From Campylobacteraceae bacterium (GTDB taxonomy: Bacteria > Campylobacterota > Campylobacteria > Campylobacterales > Campylobacteraceae): a DNA stretch of 64,000 nucleotides. The position numbers were made by a program, and so were the translations under genes. Positions 55,607-64,000 of the stretch are shown piece after piece. The notes below the pieces were generated by a model. It saw only the letters and a program-made list of their open reading frames with translations, searched no databases and was not told where the DNA came from. How positions within the stretch are numbered: the stretch's first letter is position 1; each line of letters starts with the position of its first letter. The stretch covers positions 1 through 64,000 of the forward strand of contig JAIRXG010000007.1 of assembly GCA_031268335.1 (NCBI GenBank). Direction: 5' to 3'.

Positions 55607-57517
55607 ATGAAAAAGTTAATTTTACTTTTAATATTTTTGGTCTCTTTCCTTGTTTCTCAAGAAATAAAAGTTGATGAAAGAATTAGCGATATCTATTTCG
55701 CAAATGGGATATTGACTACGGAAAAGCAAGCTTGGGAAGCATCAAAACTTATTAGTGACGCTACTAAAAAAGACATCTACAATGGCAATACTGCCGAAAT
55801 GAAACGCTTCACCAACTTTGACCTCCTCTACAATAACACTTACGGTTTTTATGCGGACGTACTTGAGATGTTCAATCAAAAGAAAGCAGAACACAAATAC
55901 TTTTGGATAACAATAGAGTCTATTATAAACATTGCAGGTAAAACAACAAAGATAGGCATAGCGACAGACGCGGCAAAAGATAAATTAGCCGATATGATAG
56001 CGCAAGAGATACTTAAAGCAATGAGAGATATGGCTATAACTTATGTTCTTGACGAAGCAGATTTGGGAGCTTATCAGAATGTTATATATGCCATAGAGGA
56101 AGCTTTAAAGAAAAATACTTTCTCATATACTTGGAATATAATCAATGCCGCAAGCGACGTTTTAAAAGAGATAGATTTAAACAATCAATTTGAAGCGTTA
56201 ACTACGGGTATAACTTCAGGTCATCAAGCTATTATCATAGCTCATTCTCAAGGAAACTTTTTTGTCAATGAGATAGAGAATAAATTTGATGTACAAGATA
56301 AAACTTGGATGAAACAGTATATCAAATCCATATCTGTTTCAAGTCCAGCAAATAAAGTTGCATTTGAGGGTTCTCACATAACTTACGATAACGACCCTAC
56401 GACAAATTGGCCTGATAGAGTAAGAGGAGATACTTCAAATCCTTTGCGTTACGGAAGATTTTATCTGCAATACAACTATAACAGACCCTTATCGGATGAA
56501 GATGCTTTAGATATCATAAATGATATAAAAGCTATGTCTATGCCCGAAGAGTGTAACGCTTCTATTGGATATTACTTTGAGAATGATTTTCCGGATTTGT
56601 GTTATAACAATGCAAACATAGCGACACTTGATATTCCAAACTCAAAGTTTCACGATTTTGAATACTACATGCAAGAACATATTGTGTCTGATATAGGAAA
56701 CATATATCAAAACCCTTCAAGAAAAGTAGTAACGGATTTTATAAAAGAACATATAACATCGTTCAAAACTGCTGCTTCGCAGTGGGAAGTCATAGAAAAA
56801 CAAGACAGCGATATAAAAGTCTGCGAAGACAAACTACTGAAAGCAAAACATAAATACGACAACAGTATAAAAGATATGGACAAAGTCTATCCGTTTGACA
56901 AAGAGGGTAAGGTTTATCTTGTCAATAGCGAATATGTGAAAACCAATAGTCTTGATGGGGTGAAGATAGAAGAGCCGAAAAACAGCGAAGCTTGTTATAA
57001 ACTTAACGATAAAGACGAAAAACTCATCGGCAAAATAGACGGGATACCTGCGAAACAAATAGATTTAGTTATTGTAGAAGATTCAGCTATACGAGATAGT
57101 TGGTATGCAGATGTTAAAATAATGGATTATAGCGTACAAATAGATGGTGCTATACTTCGTGAAATTACTGGCAGATGGTATATTTATGTAAGTAACTACG
57201 ACTATGAGGAACATGCAAATATGGTTTATCCAATTTATGCCTCTTCTCCTTTTGATTTCGATAATGCTAACCTTTATTTAGATATTACTTTGATGATTGG
57301 TGGTGGCTGCAGCCCAATTTTTAAGATCCCGCTAACAATGCTTGCAGCAAATAACGGACACATTGCCGATTTAAAATTTAACAAGAAAGGGGGATTAACG
57401 ATATATAGCAACTTTAAACCAAGTAGCTGGAGAGATAATAGCCGACGTACTCTTTCTACTCTTGTTGACTATAGAGATATTTGTGAAAACAAGAGTTGGA
57501 TATATGAGTACTTATAG
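55607..57517 (+). CDS. Secreted protein with lipase-like serine motif
   Basis: 636 residues. Sec signal peptide (LILLLIFLVSFLVSQ). The nucleophile-elbow-like motif is in AIIIAHSQGNFFVNEI (AHSQG, Ser214), preceded by a hydrophobic strand and followed by a helix, as in alpha/beta-hydrolase lipases; the third residue is typical, although the first Gly of GxSxG is Ala. Downstream ISVSSPANKVAFEGSHITYD and Asp/His-rich text could supply the rest of the triad. The last 250 residues form a separate beta-rich domain. The GGAG site sits inside the end of the lipoprotein gene. Substrate unknown. Confidence 0.65.
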   Translation: MKKLILLLIFLVSFLVSQEIKVDERISDIYFANGILTTEKQAWEASKLISDATKKDIYNGNTAEMKRFTNFDLLYNNTYGFYADVLEMFNQKKAEHKYFWITIESIINIAGKTTKIGIATDAAKDKLADMIAQEILKAMRDMAITYVLDEADLGAYQNVIYAIEEALKKNTFSYTWNIINAASDVLKEIDLNNQFEALTTGITSGHQAIIIAHSQGNFFVNEIENKFDVQDKTWMKQYIKSISVSSPANKVAFEGSHITYDNDPTTNWPDRVRGDTSNPLRYGRFYLQYNYNRPLSDEDALDIINDIKAMSMPEECNASIGYYFENDFPDLCYNNANIATLDIPNSKFHDFEYYMQEHIVSDIGNIYQNPSRKVVTDFIKEHITSFKTAASQWEVIEKQDSDIKVCEDKLLKAKHKYDNSIKDMDKVYPFDKEGKVYLVNSEYVKTNSLDGVKIEEPKNSEACYKLNDKDEKLIGKIDGIPAKQIDLVIVEDSAIRDSWYADVKIMDYSVQIDGAILREITGRWYIYVSNYDYEEHANMVYPIYASSPFDFDNANLYLDITLMIGGGCSPIFKIPLTMLAANNGHIADLKFNKKGGLTIYSNFKPSSWRDNSRRTLSTLVDYRDICENKSWIYEYL

Positions 57518-57674
57518 TATAAAACTTCACATATATAAAGCAAAAGAAGTTAAGTACACTTTTTGAAATTTATATGCAAAAAAATTAAAAGTAGTGAAGC
57601 AAATCTAAAAATAAATATTGCCAATCTTATTGTCCAATCAAAATCGGCACAACTACAATAAAATAGTTCTTTTA

Positions 57675-57714
57675 AAGTATTTCTTTCATATAATCTAATT
57701 TATCATTTTTAAAT
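57675..57714. repeat. 40-bp direct repeat, copy 2 (upstream of the LplT-Aas fusion)
   Basis: The second copy of 54338-54377, 11 bases before the start of the fusion gene. The two copies enclose ynfA and the lipoprotein/hydrolase pair (3.3 kb). Confidence 0.85.
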
Positions 57715-57725
57715 AAGGACATGTA

Positions 57726-60700
57726 ATGCCGCAGCTTTTGAAAATACGAGGATTTTTACCGTTTATACTTATCATGTTTATTAACGCTTCCGTTGATTTG
57801 GCACATAAGATAACTATTCAAAATGTTTTGATAAAAAGCTTTGACGGCAATACTTTAGTGATTTTAGTCGCACTTATAAATGGAATGATACTGCTTCCTT
57901 TCATATTTTTATTCTCTCCCGCAGGTTTTATAAACGACAAATTTTCAAAAACAAAAGTCATTAGATACGCGACGATTGCAGCAGTTGCACTTAGTATATT
58001 GATACTTGTCAGTTACTATCAAGGCTGGTTTATATTTGCTTTTATTATGACGTTTTTGTTGGCTGTTCAAAGCGCATTTTACTCGCCTGCAAAATATGGA
58101 CTCATAAAGCGTTTTGTCGGCGTTGAAAAATTGAGTCTTGCGAATGGCATTATTCAAGCTTTGACCATCATCGCTATCCTCCTTAGCTCTTTTGTTTTTT
58201 CGGTCATTTTTGAAAAATACTACATGCAAGATATTACCGACCCTAATCTCATTTTAACATATATGACACCGATAGGATTTTTGCTTGTGATTTTAAGTTC
58301 TCTGGAAGCGTTTTTTGCTTTCAGAATACCGTTTTTTGATGCGGAATCTACAACAGAAAAATTTAAATTTAAAGAGTATTTGAAGTTAAAATATCTCTCT
58401 AAAAACTTAAAAACGGTAAGAAGCAATAAAGACATTTGGCTTAGCATCATAGGTCTTAGTATATTTTGGGGAATTTCGCAAATGGTTATAGCCGCATTTC
58501 CGGCACATTATAAAACATTAACCGGAGATAACAACGCCATCATCATTCAAGGCATTTTAGCCGTTAGTGCGATAGGACTCATAAGCGGTTCCATTATAGC
58601 CGGAGTTTGCTCAAAAAGACATATTGAACTTGGCATCATACCTATAGGCGCGCTTGGAATATTTGCCGCGCTTTGCGGTATGACATTTGCGAATAATGCA
58701 TTTTCAATGGGATTTTACTCTTTGGTATTCGGATTTTTCGGAGGACTTTTCATAGTTCCTTTGAATTCTGTAATACAATATTTTTCAAGCGATGCTCAAA
58801 TAGGCAAAATATTAGCAGGGAATAACTTTGTTCAAAATTGCGCTATGGTGTCTTTTTTGGTTTTGACGGTTTTATTTGTGTTGCTTAACTTTTCCACGAC
58901 GGAACTGTTTTTTATAACAACTTTGATAGCATTTTTAGGAGCTTTATACGCTATAAAACAAGTTCCTCATCTGTTTGCAAGAATTTTACTGTTTCCAATT
59001 TTAAACATAGGCTACAAAACAAATATACAAGGTATTGAAAATATCCCTCCAAGCGGTGGAGCGCTTTTGCTTGGCAATCACATAAGTTGGATAGATTGGT
59101 TGATTTTGCAAGTGGCGAGCCCAAGATCGCTTAAATTTGTAATGTTTAAGACATATTATGACAAATGGTATTTGACATGGTTATTTAAATTTTTTGACGT
59201 TATACCAATTGCCGCGGGTGCAAGCAAATCGGCAATCGAAAACATTAGAACAAGACTCAAAAACGGCGAAGTTGTCGCGTTATTTCCGGAAGGAATTATA
59301 AGTTATAACGGACAAATAGGCAAATTTGAAAGAGGTTTTGAGCTTGCGATAGAGGGTATCGATGTGCCGATTATCCCATTTTATCTAAGAGGTCTTTGGG
59401 GTTCTACGTTTTCACGCGCTGATGATTATTACAAGCAACTTCGTCAAACAAGCGGTAAAAGAGAGATAATGATAGCTTTTGGAGAGGCTTTAAAATCAAA
59501 TGCAAAAACAAATGAAGTAAAACAAGCCGTTGTCAAATTATCGCTCGCAGCTTGGGATTTTTATTTATCAAATCAAAGACCTTTGCATTACCATTGGTTA
59601 AAACGCGCAAATTCATCTTTGTTCTCAACCTCTATCATAGACCAATCAACAGGGGTAAAATTAAACAACTTAAAACTTTTAACATCCGTTATTTTATTTA
59701 TAAAAAAATTAAAAGGCGTGTTAAAAGACGAAGAGAATGTCGGTATTTTACTGCCCTCTTCCGCTGTAGGCGCGATAGTCAATCTTGCTCTTTTTGCTCT
59801 GGGTAAAAAATCCATCAATCTAAATTATACGCTAAGTATAGAAAGTTTGAAAAGCACGGTGGAACAAAGCGGCTTAAAAAGTATTATAACTTCCAAAACT
59901 TTTGAAAAAAAACTTGAAGCAAGGGGTCTTAATTTTAAAGAGATTTTAGAAGGTAAAGCAATTTACGCTGAAAGTATAAAGGAGACATTTACAAAAACTC
60001 AAATTGTAAAAACGCTTTTTAAAGTTTTATTATCTCCTACTTGGGTTTTAGAGTTTTTATATTTTGAATCTGTCAAACTCGACGATACCGCTGTGATATT
60101 GTTTAGCAGCGGAAGTGAAAACGTGCCAAAAGGTGTCGAACTTACGCATAAAAATCTGCTTGCTAACATCAAACAAGTGGCTGATTTGTTAAATTTTAGA
60201 AAAGACGACGTTGTATTGAACTCTCTTCCTATTTTTCACTCTTTCGGACTTACTATCACAACTTTGATGCCGCTTTGCGAAGGCATCTTAACGGTGTGTA
60301 TAGCAGATCCCACCGATGTTGTAGGCATAGGCAAAATGTGCGTGCAATACCGCGCCAGTATACTGCTTGGAACTTCGACATTTTTCAGATTATACATAAA
60401 AAACAAAAAGCTCCACCCTTTGATGCTTCAAAGCGTGAGAATTGCCGTAGCCGGAGCTGAAAAATTAAAAGATGATGTAAAAAACGGCTTTAAAATAAAA
60501 TTCGGCATAAATATATATGAAGGTTACGGTACTACAGAAACCGCTCCCGTTGTATGTGTAAATATGCCCGATACTTTGCAGTATGTATCTTATAAACCTT
60601 TGACTTTTCACAAAGACGGAACAGTTGGACTGCCGCTTCCGGGAACCATTGTAAAAATAGTAGATCCGCAAACTTTAGAAGAGTTACCCACAGGCGAAGA

Positions 60701-61193
60701 CGGGCTTATCTTGATAGGCGGTTCGCAAGTGATGAAAGGTTACTATAAAAATGAAGAGAAAACCAATGAAGCTATTGTAAAAATAGGCGAATGGCGATAT
60801 TATAAAAGCGGAGATAAGGGACATATAGACGAGGATGGGTTTGTTACGATAGTAGATAGATATAGCCGTTTTGCTAAAATCGGCGGAGAGATGATAAGTT
60901 TGACAAGCGTAGAAAGCTTGATAATATCTTTGTTTAAAAATGAAATCGATTTAATTGCTATTAATATTGAAGATGACAAAAAAGGCGAAAAAGTCGTACT
61001 TTTATTTGCTAGTGAACTATCGTATGAAGAGTTTTTACAAATTGTAAAAAATGCCGCTATCACACCGCTTTTAATGCCAAGCGAATTTTATAAAGTAGAA
61101 ACTTTGCCGAAACTTGCAAGCGGAAAAGCCGATTTTAAAGCTTCAAAAGAGTTAGCTTTGAAATTATTAAGCGAAGAAAAAGAATTGATTTAA
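57726..61193 (+). CDS. LplT-PlsC-acyl-ACP synthetase fusion (lysophospholipid recycling)
   Basis: 1155 residues with three parts. 1 to about 415: MFS transporter of LplT type (lysophospholipid flippase). About 430-615: glycerolipid acyltransferase with NHISWIDW (HX4D, His452/Asp457), FPEGIIS (520-526) and VPIIPFYLRG. About 660-1150: AMP-forming acyl-ACP/CoA synthetase with the P-loop-like SSGSENVPKGVELTHKN, EGYGTTETAPVV and the YKSGDKGHIDEDGF hinge. In E. coli lplT and aas are separate genes of the same pathway: import of lysophosphatidylethanolamine and re-acylation. The fusion puts the whole cycle in one chain. AAGGA before ATG; preceded by a direct repeat. Confidence 0.93.
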   Translation: MPQLLKIRGFLPFILIMFINASVDLAHKITIQNVLIKSFDGNTLVILVALINGMILLPFIFLFSPAGFINDKFSKTKVIRYATIAAVALSILILVSYYQGWFIFAFIMTFLLAVQSAFYSPAKYGLIKRFVGVEKLSLANGIIQALTIIAILLSSFVFSVIFEKYYMQDITDPNLILTYMTPIGFLLVILSSLEAFFAFRIPFFDAESTTEKFKFKEYLKLKYLSKNLKTVRSNKDIWLSIIGLSIFWGISQMVIAAFPAHYKTLTGDNNAIIIQGILAVSAIGLISGSIIAGVCSKRHIELGIIPIGALGIFAALCGMTFANNAFSMGFYSLVFGFFGGLFIVPLNSVIQYFSSDAQIGKILAGNNFVQNCAMVSFLVLTVLFVLLNFSTTELFFITTLIAFLGALYAIKQVPHLFARILLFPILNIGYKTNIQGIENIPPSGGALLLGNHISWIDWLILQVASPRSLKFVMFKTYYDKWYLTWLFKFFDVIPIAAGASKSAIENIRTRLKNGEVVALFPEGIISYNGQIGKFERGFELAIEGIDVPIIPFYLRGLWGSTFSRADDYYKQLRQTSGKREIMIAFGEALKSNAKTNEVKQAVVKLSLAAWDFYLSNQRPLHYHWLKRANSSLFSTSIIDQSTGVKLNNLKLLTSVILFIKKLKGVLKDEENVGILLPSSAVGAIVNLALFALGKKSINLNYTLSIESLKSTVEQSGLKSIITSKTFEKKLEARGLNFKEILEGKAIYAESIKETFTKTQIVKTLFKVLLSPTWVLEFLYFESVKLDDTAVILFSSGSENVPKGVELTHKNLLANIKQVADLLNFRKDDVVLNSLPIFHSFGLTITTLMPLCEGILTVCIADPTDVVGIGKMCVQYRASILLGTSTFFRLYIKNKKLHPLMLQSVRIAVAGAEKLKDDVKNGFKIKFGINIYEGYGTTETAPVVCVNMPDTLQYVSYKPLTFHKDGTVGLPLPGTIVKIVDPQTLEELPTGEDGLILIGGSQVMKGYYKNEEKTNEAIVKIGEWRYYKSGDKGHIDEDGFVTIVDRYSRFAKIGGEMISLTSVESLIISLFKNEIDLIAINIEDDKKGEKVVLLFASELSYEEFLQIVKNAAITPLLMPSEFYKVETLPKLASGKADFKASKELALKLLSEEKELI

Positions 61194-61204
61194 ATTATTT
61201 TGAA

Positions 61205-61236
61205 GTTTACATGTAATGTATCCCTTACATGTAAAC
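61205..61236 (+). terminator. Terminator-like hairpin of inverted TACATGTA motifs
   Basis: GTTTACATGTAA (61205-61216) and TTACATGTAAAC (61225-61236) form a perfect 12-bp stem with loop TGTATCCC, twelve bases past the stop of the LplT-Aas fusion. Same design as the hairpin after lpoB. Confidence 0.75.
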
Positions 61237-61369
61237 ACGCTTTATCTGCCAAAATACCTTTTTGCCGTCTGTTTATGACATATATACACATAAACCATAT
61301 CTCTTACATGCAATATATAAAAGGATTTCCTTTACATGTGATCACTGAGGAAGAGTACACACATCTTTT

Positions 61370-61586
61370 GTCATTGTGAACAAAAGTGAAGCAATCCAGT
61401 CCCTTGTCATCGCAAACTTAGCATTGCATCCAGACTTTCATTCTACTTTCGTTACTATTTGTTGTTATTGAAAGAAAAATTATGTTTTTGTCATTGCGAG
61501 GAGCGTGAACTCCGAAGCAATCCAGAAAAGACAAAACTATAAGATTAACGAAAAGACTTGATTGCCACGCTTACGCTCGCAATGAC
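61370..61586. repeat. Cluster of GTCATTGCGAG...GCAATCCAG dispersed repeats
   Basis: Four related units: GTCATTGTGAA...GCAATCCAG (61370-61399), GTCATCGCAAA...GCATCCAG (61406-61433), GTCATTGCGAGGAGCGTGAA...GCAATCCAG (61490-61525) and its inverted partner ending CTCGCAATGAC (61556-61586). The last two form an imperfect hairpin of about 97 bases. The same text is seen as a mobile palindromic repeat in many unrelated bacteria, by my recollection. The first two units are decayed. Confidence 0.8.
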
Positions 61587-61768
61587 GTGGAAATCCCCTA
61601 TTGTTTTACGCAAGAAATGATTTAAAAAGAAAGTTACATGTAGTGTAAATCCAACTCTTATGTAACACATTAAGAAAACTACATGTAAGAGGAAATCCCT
61701 CACATGTAAGTTACGGATTAAGATGTTACAAGTGGATTTGAGTAAGGTTTCCTCACATATGAGTTACT

Positions 61769-63484
61769 TTACCTTTGCCAATAAAGATACGGGTAACTAC
61801 TGTTTTCGTCTATTTTCCAAGGATTTGCGTTGTTATCTCCAAAAGACCAACCTAAACTCTCATAAGTTGATTTGGTTTTGAGGTCTGCTTCGGATTTGCC
61901 TTCTCCGTTGAGATTGTCGCCACCTGATACGGTATTACCATTTACGAGCATAGTCTCTAATGCAAAATTGTTAGACGCCGTACTACTGTAGTTATATCCA
62001 AATATACGATTTGCATCGGAGGCGCCATCAATTAATGGATTTATCGCAGCATTGTTTTGGACAACCACTCCGTCGTTCATAGCAACTCCTACAATTCCAC
62101 CGATACTATAATTGCCGCTAATATTTCCTGCTGAGTAGCTATTTGAGACGTTGCTTTCACTAATATAGCCAACTATACCGCCGACACCACTATTTCCGCT
62201 AATATATCCTGTGGAATAACTGTTTGAGACGTTACTATAATCAATACCTCCCGCAATGCCACCGACGTAATCATCCCCATTAATATCTCCTTTTGAGTAA
62301 CTGCTTGCGATGTCACTTTCACTAATATACCCCGCTATACCGCCAACTCCATAATTTCCGCTGATATTTCCCGTTGAGTAGCTATTTGAGACATTGCTTC
62401 CACCAATATAGCCAGCTATACCGCCGATACCACTATCTCCGCCAATATCTCCCGTGGAATAACTGTTTGAGATATTGCTGCCAAGAACGCCTCCCGCAAT
62501 TCCACCGACAAAATTGTATCCTCTTACTCCGCCATTTGAGTTATTTATCTCAACTTCAAGATTTTTTACTTGAGCATTATAGATAGCTCCGAAAAGCCCT
62601 ATATAACTGGTTAAAGGTCTATCGATCCATAAACCGCTTATTGTGTGATTGTTGCCATTGAGAATACCTGTAAAAGTATAAGAAAAATCATCATCGTCAT
62701 AATAATCTCCTGTCGGCAACCAACCCTCCGTCTCGTCTAACGTTGTATTTGTCAAAGTTATGTCGCTCAGTAAAATATATTTGCCCGATAGATTGTTGCG
62801 AACATTGTTTAACTCTACTTCGTTTCGTATCTCTTGAACGTTTTTAGTAGCGTAAAGATTTATATCACTTGTAATGTTGTAATCTGTATAAGAAGATATG
62901 TCTGTGCTACTGTTTGTTTCAAATAAAGACGTTGGTAAACCATAGTCTGCTATCAATTGTAATAAGTCTACATTTCCTAAGGAAACAACTATACTTTGAT
63001 TTAGATTTAAATCATTATCATAAAAATGGATAACATATCCGACGTCTACCTTAACTATGTTACTTATGATTGACGCAGTTTTATTGCCATTCACTTGTGT
63101 ATTTGTAACAACTACATAATAGAAAAATGTTCCCGAAACACTTGTTGATGGAGTGTATGCATTACTTGTTTCGCCCGATATCTCTATTCCATCTTCTACT
63201 GTTCCGACGCTGCTTTTGTACCATTGATAAGACAGCATTCCTCCATCTGCAACTTCTGCCGTTACACTAAGAGCGTTTGCTTGTTCACCTACTGCATATG
63301 CTGCATTTATTGGTTGAATAGCGATGGTTGGAATTTGGGCGTTGAGAGTTGCATTGTGGGCATTTTCACCCCCGCTGCTTCCGCCTCCACATCCTATTAG
63401 GGTAAAAATAATAAAAAGGCTGATAAACCAACTGAAAAATTTAAAAACAGAATATTTTGTTTTATTGATTTGAGAAGTTTGCAT
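61769..63484 (-). CDS. Surface lipoprotein with GLUG-type repeats
   Basis: 571 residues from the ATG at 63484, which has AAGGAG six bases before it (the GTG two codons earlier is less likely). Signal and lipobox TLIGC, then a Gly/Ser linker. About 45-150 is an Ig-like beta domain (SYQWYKSSVGTVEDG, repeated in many adhesins). About 320-480 has seven GLUG-type repeats of some 24 residues with the pattern VGGIAGY-x4-NVSNSYSTGNISG. Such proteins are usually surface adhesins. Nearly identical DNA repeats would allow copy-number change. No sorting or autotransporter domain is seen. Confidence 0.85.
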   Translation of the reverse strand: MQTSQINKTKYSVFKFFSWFISLFIIFTLIGCGGGSSGGENAHNATLNAQIPTIAIQPINAAYAVGEQANALSVTAEVADGGMLSYQWYKSSVGTVEDGIEISGETSNAYTPSTSVSGTFFYYVVVTNTQVNGNKTASIISNIVKVDVGYVIHFYDNDLNLNQSIVVSLGNVDLLQLIADYGLPTSLFETNSSTDISSYTDYNITSDINLYATKNVQEIRNEVELNNVRNNLSGKYILLSDITLTNTTLDETEGWLPTGDYYDDDDFSYTFTGILNGNNHTISGLWIDRPLTSYIGLFGAIYNAQVKNLEVEINNSNGGVRGYNFVGGIAGGVLGSNISNSYSTGDIGGDSGIGGIAGYIGGSNVSNSYSTGNISGNYGVGGIAGYISESDIASSYSKGDINGDDYVGGIAGGIDYSNVSNSYSTGYISGNSGVGGIVGYISESNVSNSYSAGNISGNYSIGGIVGVAMNDGVVVQNNAAINPLIDGASDANRIFGYNYSSTASNNFALETMLVNGNTVSGGDNLNGEGKSEADLKTKSTYESLGWSFGDNNANPWKIDENSSYPYLYWQR

Positions 63485-63727
63485 TAACACTCCTTGTTTT
63501 TTAAATGAAGGGTTAAAAAAATATACTGCTTTTTTACTTAATTAAAGATAAATATTTGGATATGTTTAACTCTTTTTTATTTTAAAGTTTTAATATCTTG
63601 ATAAATGTTTATCTAAAGAGAGTATGTTTTACGTTACATGTAGGGGGGTTATGGTTTTGTAATGCAAGATATTAAAATCCGCGTAAAGAAAAAACTCTCT
63701 TAATGCGGATATTTGCTTTATTTCAAG

Positions 63728-63741
63728 CTTTACATGTAAAG
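63728..63741. repeat. 14-bp perfect palindrome CTTTACATGTAAAG at the polA end
   Basis: It lies 4 bases past the polA stop and has the genome-wide TACATGTA core with CTT/AAG flanks. Further on (63675-63708) ATCCGC and GCGGAT can pair across 22 bases. Confidence 0.6.
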
Positions 63742-63744
63742 ATT

Positions 63745-64000
63745 TTATTTCAATTCTCCCCAATTATCACCGATACTAACGGTAGTTTTCAAAGGTACGT
63801 TTAATTTGTAAATGCTTTCCATGATTTCACTCGCTTGCTTCGCAAAATCCAAAGCATTTTCGCTTCTTACCTCAAATATAAGTTCATCGTGAATTTGCAG
63901 CAATAGTTTAGCCTCATCTTTTAAGATACTATTTTTTATTTTCAACATAGCAAGCTTAATCAAATCCGCAGCGCTTCCTTGAAAAACAGCATTTATCGCC
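63745..64000 (-). CDS. polA: DNA polymerase I, C-terminal end (5' part outside window)
   Basis: 85 residues at the end of the polymerase domain: AINAVFQGSAADLIKLAM (O-helix region continuation) and LLLQIHDELIFEV, which carries the catalytic HDE motif C of family A polymerases, then the final helix and strand. The 5' end lies beyond base 64000. It acts in Okazaki fragment maturation and repair. Confidence 0.93.
   Translation of the reverse strand, partial: AINAVFQGSAADLIKLAMLKIKNSILKDEAKLLLQIHDELIFEVRSENALDFAKQASEIMESIYKLNVPLKTTVSIGDNWGELK

Larger units (their letters stand above)
61194..61768. other. Repeat-rich intergenic region
   Basis: 575 bases without a gene. It contains four exact TACATGTA motifs plus CACATGTA/TACATGTG variants, the terminator at 61205-61236, and the GTCATTGCGAG repeat cluster at 61370-61586. 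Confidence 0.7.

Noticed and set aside
62090-62530. CRISPR-like array suggested by regular DNA repeats
   Set aside because: The repeats are codon-phased within an open frame and encode GLUG-type protein repeats; there are no unrelated spacers and no cas genes.
63643-63648. G6 run upstream of the GLUG lipoprotein as a phase-variable promoter tract
   Set aside because: Six G is too short for efficient slippage, and no promoter elements with suitable spacing around it are seen.

Overview
The window is AT-rich (about one third G+C by eye) and its gene set points to a member of the Campylobacterota (Epsilonproteobacteria). The main markers are ilvI-ilvH-lpxD in a row, pdxJ-pdxA overlapping, thiL-truD overlapping signals, a RibBA whose cyclohydrolase half is degenerate, nrfH-nrfA nitrite ammonification, a class II superoxide reductase and a CmeRABC-like efflux locus. 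Genus cannot be fixed from sequence alone.

Layout. 1-13 kb: end of a short-chain dehydrogenase, an NlpC/P60 lipoprotein, a gene-poor 1.2 kb, then lpxD/ilvH/ilvI (minus), pdxJA (plus), a WG-repeat protein with a C15 tract, psd and a membrane phosphoesterase (minus), and the DUF2157/GDYXXLXY pair. 13-23 kb: nrfHA (minus) behind an FNR/CRP-like box, a TPR lipoprotein, and a TetR regulator followed by a complete RND tripartite pump with a CmeR-like operator. 24-34 kb: truD/thiL, a conserved pair resembling DUF5644/HdrB-C, superoxide reductase, a family 4 uracil-DNA glycosylase, RimI and DUF2156 proteins, a tiny acidic protein, ribBA, and tRNA-Gln plus initiator tRNA-Met behind a perfect sigma70 promoter.

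34.1-45.2 kb is an integrated phage-derived element in the 3' end of tRNA-fMet, bounded by a 62-bp imperfect direct repeat (59/62 identical). It holds a tyrosine integrase, a large terminase and about 7 kb of giant phage proteins of polyvalent type, apparently with nuclease-like modules. No portal, capsid or tail gene is visible. Three of its genes each carry exactly one frame-breaking indel.

45.7-64 kb: cca, an AroP-like permease, the COG3014-YcfL-LpoB lipoprotein set (cell-wall synthase activation), a membrane-anchored PstS-like protein, a coiled-coil membrane protein, a scrambled ynfA, a lipoprotein/secreted serine-hydrolase pair lying between 40-bp direct repeats, an LplT-PlsC-acyl-ACP synthetase fusion, a repeat cluster, a GLUG-repeat lipoprotein and the 3' end of polA.

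The most unusual genome-scale signal is the palindrome TACATGTA. I located 29 exact copies by eye, where about 2-3 would be expected by base composition. It occurs in genes and between them, forms inverted pairs as terminator-like hairpins behind lpoB and behind the LplT-Aas fusion, and has no exact copy that I could find in the phage element. It behaves like a highly iterated palindrome or DNA-uptake-type signature of the host genome.
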